Of a DNA stretch of 64,000 nucleotides, positions 62,368 to 64,000 are shown in pieces. The translations under genes were made by a program, and so were the position numbers. The DNA comes from Steroidobacter agaridevorans (GTDB lineage: Bacteria; Pseudomonadota; Gammaproteobacteria; Steroidobacterales; Steroidobacteraceae). How positions within the stretch are numbered: position 1 is the stretch's first letter; every line of letters starts with the position of its first letter. The stretch spans positions 178,575 through 242,574 of the forward strand of contig NZ_BLJO01000009.1 of NCBI RefSeq assembly GCF_009932555.1, read 5' to 3'. Below the pieces are notes generated by a model. That model worked only from the letters and a program-made list of their open reading frames with translations, did no database searches and was not told the DNA's origin.

Positions 62368-63564
62368 TCACGCGCCCGGCAGGCGCAGCACGTTCTTGGC
62401 GATGATGTTGAGCTGGATTTCGGACGTGCCGCCCTCGATGGAGTTGGCCTTGGTCCGGAGCCACATCGCCGCCAGCTGTTCTTCGCTATGAGAGTCGCCG
62501 AACTTCAAGCCTTCGCTGCCGGTCACGGACATGGTCAGCTCGGCGCGCCGCTTGTTGAGCTCGGTGCCGTAGTACTTGAGCATCGATGACATCGCGCCGG
62601 TCTCGTTGCCCGCCTTCGCTTCGTCGGTGACGCGATTCATGGTGAGTGCGAATGCGAGCGCATCCATCTCGAAGCGAGCGATATCGGTACGCAACGCGGT
62701 CTCGGCGAGACGGCCTGCGGCGAGACCGATGTTCTTGATCGCAAGCTGACTGAGCGGCGTGACCCGCTGCGTGCCCATGCCGCCGATCATGTTGCGCTCG
62801 TGCGTGAGCAGATACTTCGCGATGGTCCAGCCTTTGTTCAATTCGCCGAGCAGGTTTTCCTTCGGCACTTTGACGTTGTCGAAGAAGGTCTGCGTGAACG
62901 GCGAGTAGCCGGAGATCAGGCGGATCGGGCTGGTGGTCACACCCGGCGATTCCATGTCGAACAGCACGAAGCTGATGCCTTCCTGTTTCTTGCCGGTGAA
63001 GCCGGTGCGGACCAGGCAGAAGATCCAGTCCGCCTTGTCGCCATAGCTGGTCCAGATCTTCGAACCGTTGACGACGAAGTGATCGCCGTGATCGTCGGCG
63101 CGCGTTTTCAACGACGCAAGATCGGAACCGGCGCCGGGCTCCGAATAACCCTGGCACCAGCGAATCTCGCCGCGCACGATCTTCGGGATGTGCTCGCTCT
63201 TCTGTTTCTCGTTGCCGTACTTCAGCAACGCGGGGCCGAGCATGGAGATACCGAAAGACGTGAGCGGCGGACGGCACTTCAACGCAGCCATTTCCTCACG
63301 CAGCACGCGTGCTTCGTCTTTGCTCAGCCCGCCACCGCCGTACTGCTTCGGCCATTCCGGCACCGTCCAGCCACGCTCCGCCATCTTCTGCAGCCACACG
63401 CGCTGCGCGTCGTTCTTGAACTTGGCGCGCCGGCCGCCCCAGCAAATATCGTATTCGTCGACGACGGGCTGACGCATTTCGGGCGGGCAATTGGCTTCCA
63501 GCCACGCGCGGGTGTCGCGGCGGAATGCCTCCAGCGTCTGATCTGAATTCAGTTGTGCGGACAC
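62368..63564 (-). CDS. Acyl-CoA dehydrogenase (longer subunit-like)
   Basis: A 398-residue acyl-CoA dehydrogenase. It has WLQKMAERGWTVPEWPKQYGG, RWCQGYSEPGAGSDLASLKT for flavin binding, GSKIWTSYGDKADWIFCLVRT and the C-terminal SIEGGTSEIQLNIIAKNVL. It belongs to the group of long-chain/steroid-type ACADs. It starts one base after the upstream kinase-like gene's stop and is probably co-transcribed with it and with the second ACAD downstream. The expected reaction is alpha-beta dehydrogenation of an acyl-CoA, passing electrons to ETF. Confidence 0.92.
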   Translation of the reverse strand: MSAQLNSDQTLEAFRRDTRAWLEANCPPEMRQPVVDEYDICWGGRRAKFKNDAQRVWLQKMAERGWTVPEWPKQYGGGGLSKDEARVLREEMAALKCRPPLTSFGISMLGPALLKYGNEKQKSEHIPKIVRGEIRWCQGYSEPGAGSDLASLKTRADDHGDHFVVNGSKIWTSYGDKADWIFCLVRTGFTGKKQEGISFVLFDMESPGVTTSPIRLISGYSPFTQTFFDNVKVPKENLLGELNKGWTIAKYLLTHERNMIGGMGTQRVTPLSQLAIKNIGLAAGRLAETALRTDIARFEMDALAFALTMNRVTDEAKAGNETGAMSSMLKYYGTELNKRRAELTMSVTGSEGLKFGDSHSEEQLAAMWLRTKANSIEGGTSEIQLNIIAKNVLRLPGA

Positions 63565-63565
63565 G

Positions 63566-64000
63566 TTAGTCTCCCTGGCGCGTCATTGCGCGACCGGCGG
63601 CAGCGAAGCCCTTGGCATGCTCACCATACTTGATGGCGCGTTGATCGGCGGCATTGCCCTGCAATGCGCGCGCGTACACGCCCTGAGTGATCGCAGCCAT
63701 GCGGAAATATGCAAACGACAAAAAGAACGGCCAGTCGGCGATGCGCTCGCGGCCGGAGAACTTGCAATACCAGCTCAAGAATTCCTGCTCGTCCGGAATG
63801 CCGAGCGCGGCGATGTCGACGCCGGCGAGCCCGCCGCTGCCCGTATCGCTCGGCGGAATGCGATAGAACATGCAGGCGTAGGCCAGGTCGCTCAGCGGGT
63901 GGCCGAGCGTCGCCAGCTCCCAATCCAACACCGCGATGATGCGCGGCTCGGTGGGATGCAGAATCGTATTGCCGATCCGATAGTCGCCATGAACGATCGC
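63566..64000 (-). CDS. APH/choline kinase-like phosphotransferase (5' end outside window)
   Basis: The C-terminal 144 codons of an aminoglycoside-phosphotransferase-like protein. Translation from the window edge reads [15 protein letters not shown] and [19 protein letters not shown], holding the catalytic HGD and the metal Asp of the kinase fold. Members encoded next to acyl-CoA dehydrogenases include LvaA and the ACAD10/11 kinase domains, which phosphorylate 4-hydroxyacyl-CoAs before dehydration. The tight linkage to two ACAD genes fits such a role but does not prove it. The N-terminal lobe lies outside the window. Confidence 0.88.
   Translation of the reverse strand, partial: AIVHGDYRIGNTILHPTEPRIIAVLDWELATLGHPLSDLAYACMFYRIPPSDTGSGGLAGVDIAALGIPDEQEFLSWYCKFSGRERIADWPFFLSFAYFRMAAITQGVYARALQGNAADQRAIKYGEHAKGFAAAGRAMTRQGD

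Overview
The window is GC-rich, densely packed bacterial chromosome. Gene content (TonB-dependent receptors, Mla lipid transport, BepA, a SUF operon with a gammaproteobacterial-type Rrf2 regulator, PEP-CTERM and GlyGly-CTERM-like proteins, many SDR and acyl-CoA dehydrogenase genes) suggests a gammaproteobacterium, perhaps of the Steroidobacter/Nevskiales/Xanthomonadales group. That placement is inference. No IS element, phage, CRISPR array or rRNA was seen.

Region 1 (1-5.9 kb): a TonB-dependent receptor cut by the window edge, divergent from an ECF sigma factor translationally coupled to a membrane Ser/Thr kinase with a helical repeat C-terminus. Region 2 (5.9-31.8 kb) is the accessory and most interesting part. 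A minus-strand operon (17054 to 5882) encodes two nonribosomal peptide synthetases (C-A-T, then C-A-T-reductase), a thiamine-diphosphate E1 alpha/beta pair and an MFS exporter. The first adenylation domain carries an almost exact proline code, and the reductase end predicts a peptide aldehyde. A second minus-strand operon (24629 to 17416) encodes an STN-type TonB receptor, an aldehyde dehydrogenase, a second related MFS protein and an Xaa-Pro aminopeptidase. It is followed by two SDR genes, a third minus-strand operon (second E1 alpha/beta pair, an orphan lipoyl domain, a VOC protein), and a FecI sigma/FecR anti-sigma pair plus a stand-alone FecR N-terminal domain. Three of these promoters (receptor operon, E1 operon, fecI) share the same bipartite motif, TGTCC-x-G, 18 bases, GTCA, and a fourth and fifth have weaker copies. 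I read this as one ECF-controlled regulon.

Working hypothesis: the NRPS operon makes and exports a proline-containing (acyl) peptide aldehyde. The FecI-FecR-STN receptor circuit senses and re-imports it, or a similar compound, and the Xaa-Pro aminopeptidase and aldehyde dehydrogenase process it. The layout parallels the TonB receptor/FecIR/isopeptidase genes beside proteobacterial lasso peptides, but with a nonribosomal product. The link between the NRPS and the regulon is proximity and chemistry only: the NRPS promoter region lacks the shared motif.

Region 3 (31.9-64 kb) is mostly housekeeping: a PEP-CTERM protein, tRNA-Ser(CGA), a large S8 peptidase lipoprotein, BepA and MlaA, a HigBA-type toxin-antitoxin pair with a palindromic operator, an aminotransferase, mlaFEDCB, class I aldolase, the suf operon (Rrf2 regulator, sufBCDSU, sufT, Rieske), SixA, a YkgJ-type protein, PutA, a CnoX-like thioredoxin, a YhhQ-type queuosine precursor transporter, a MOSC protein, and two acyl-CoA dehydrogenases next to a partial APH-type kinase that runs off the right edge.
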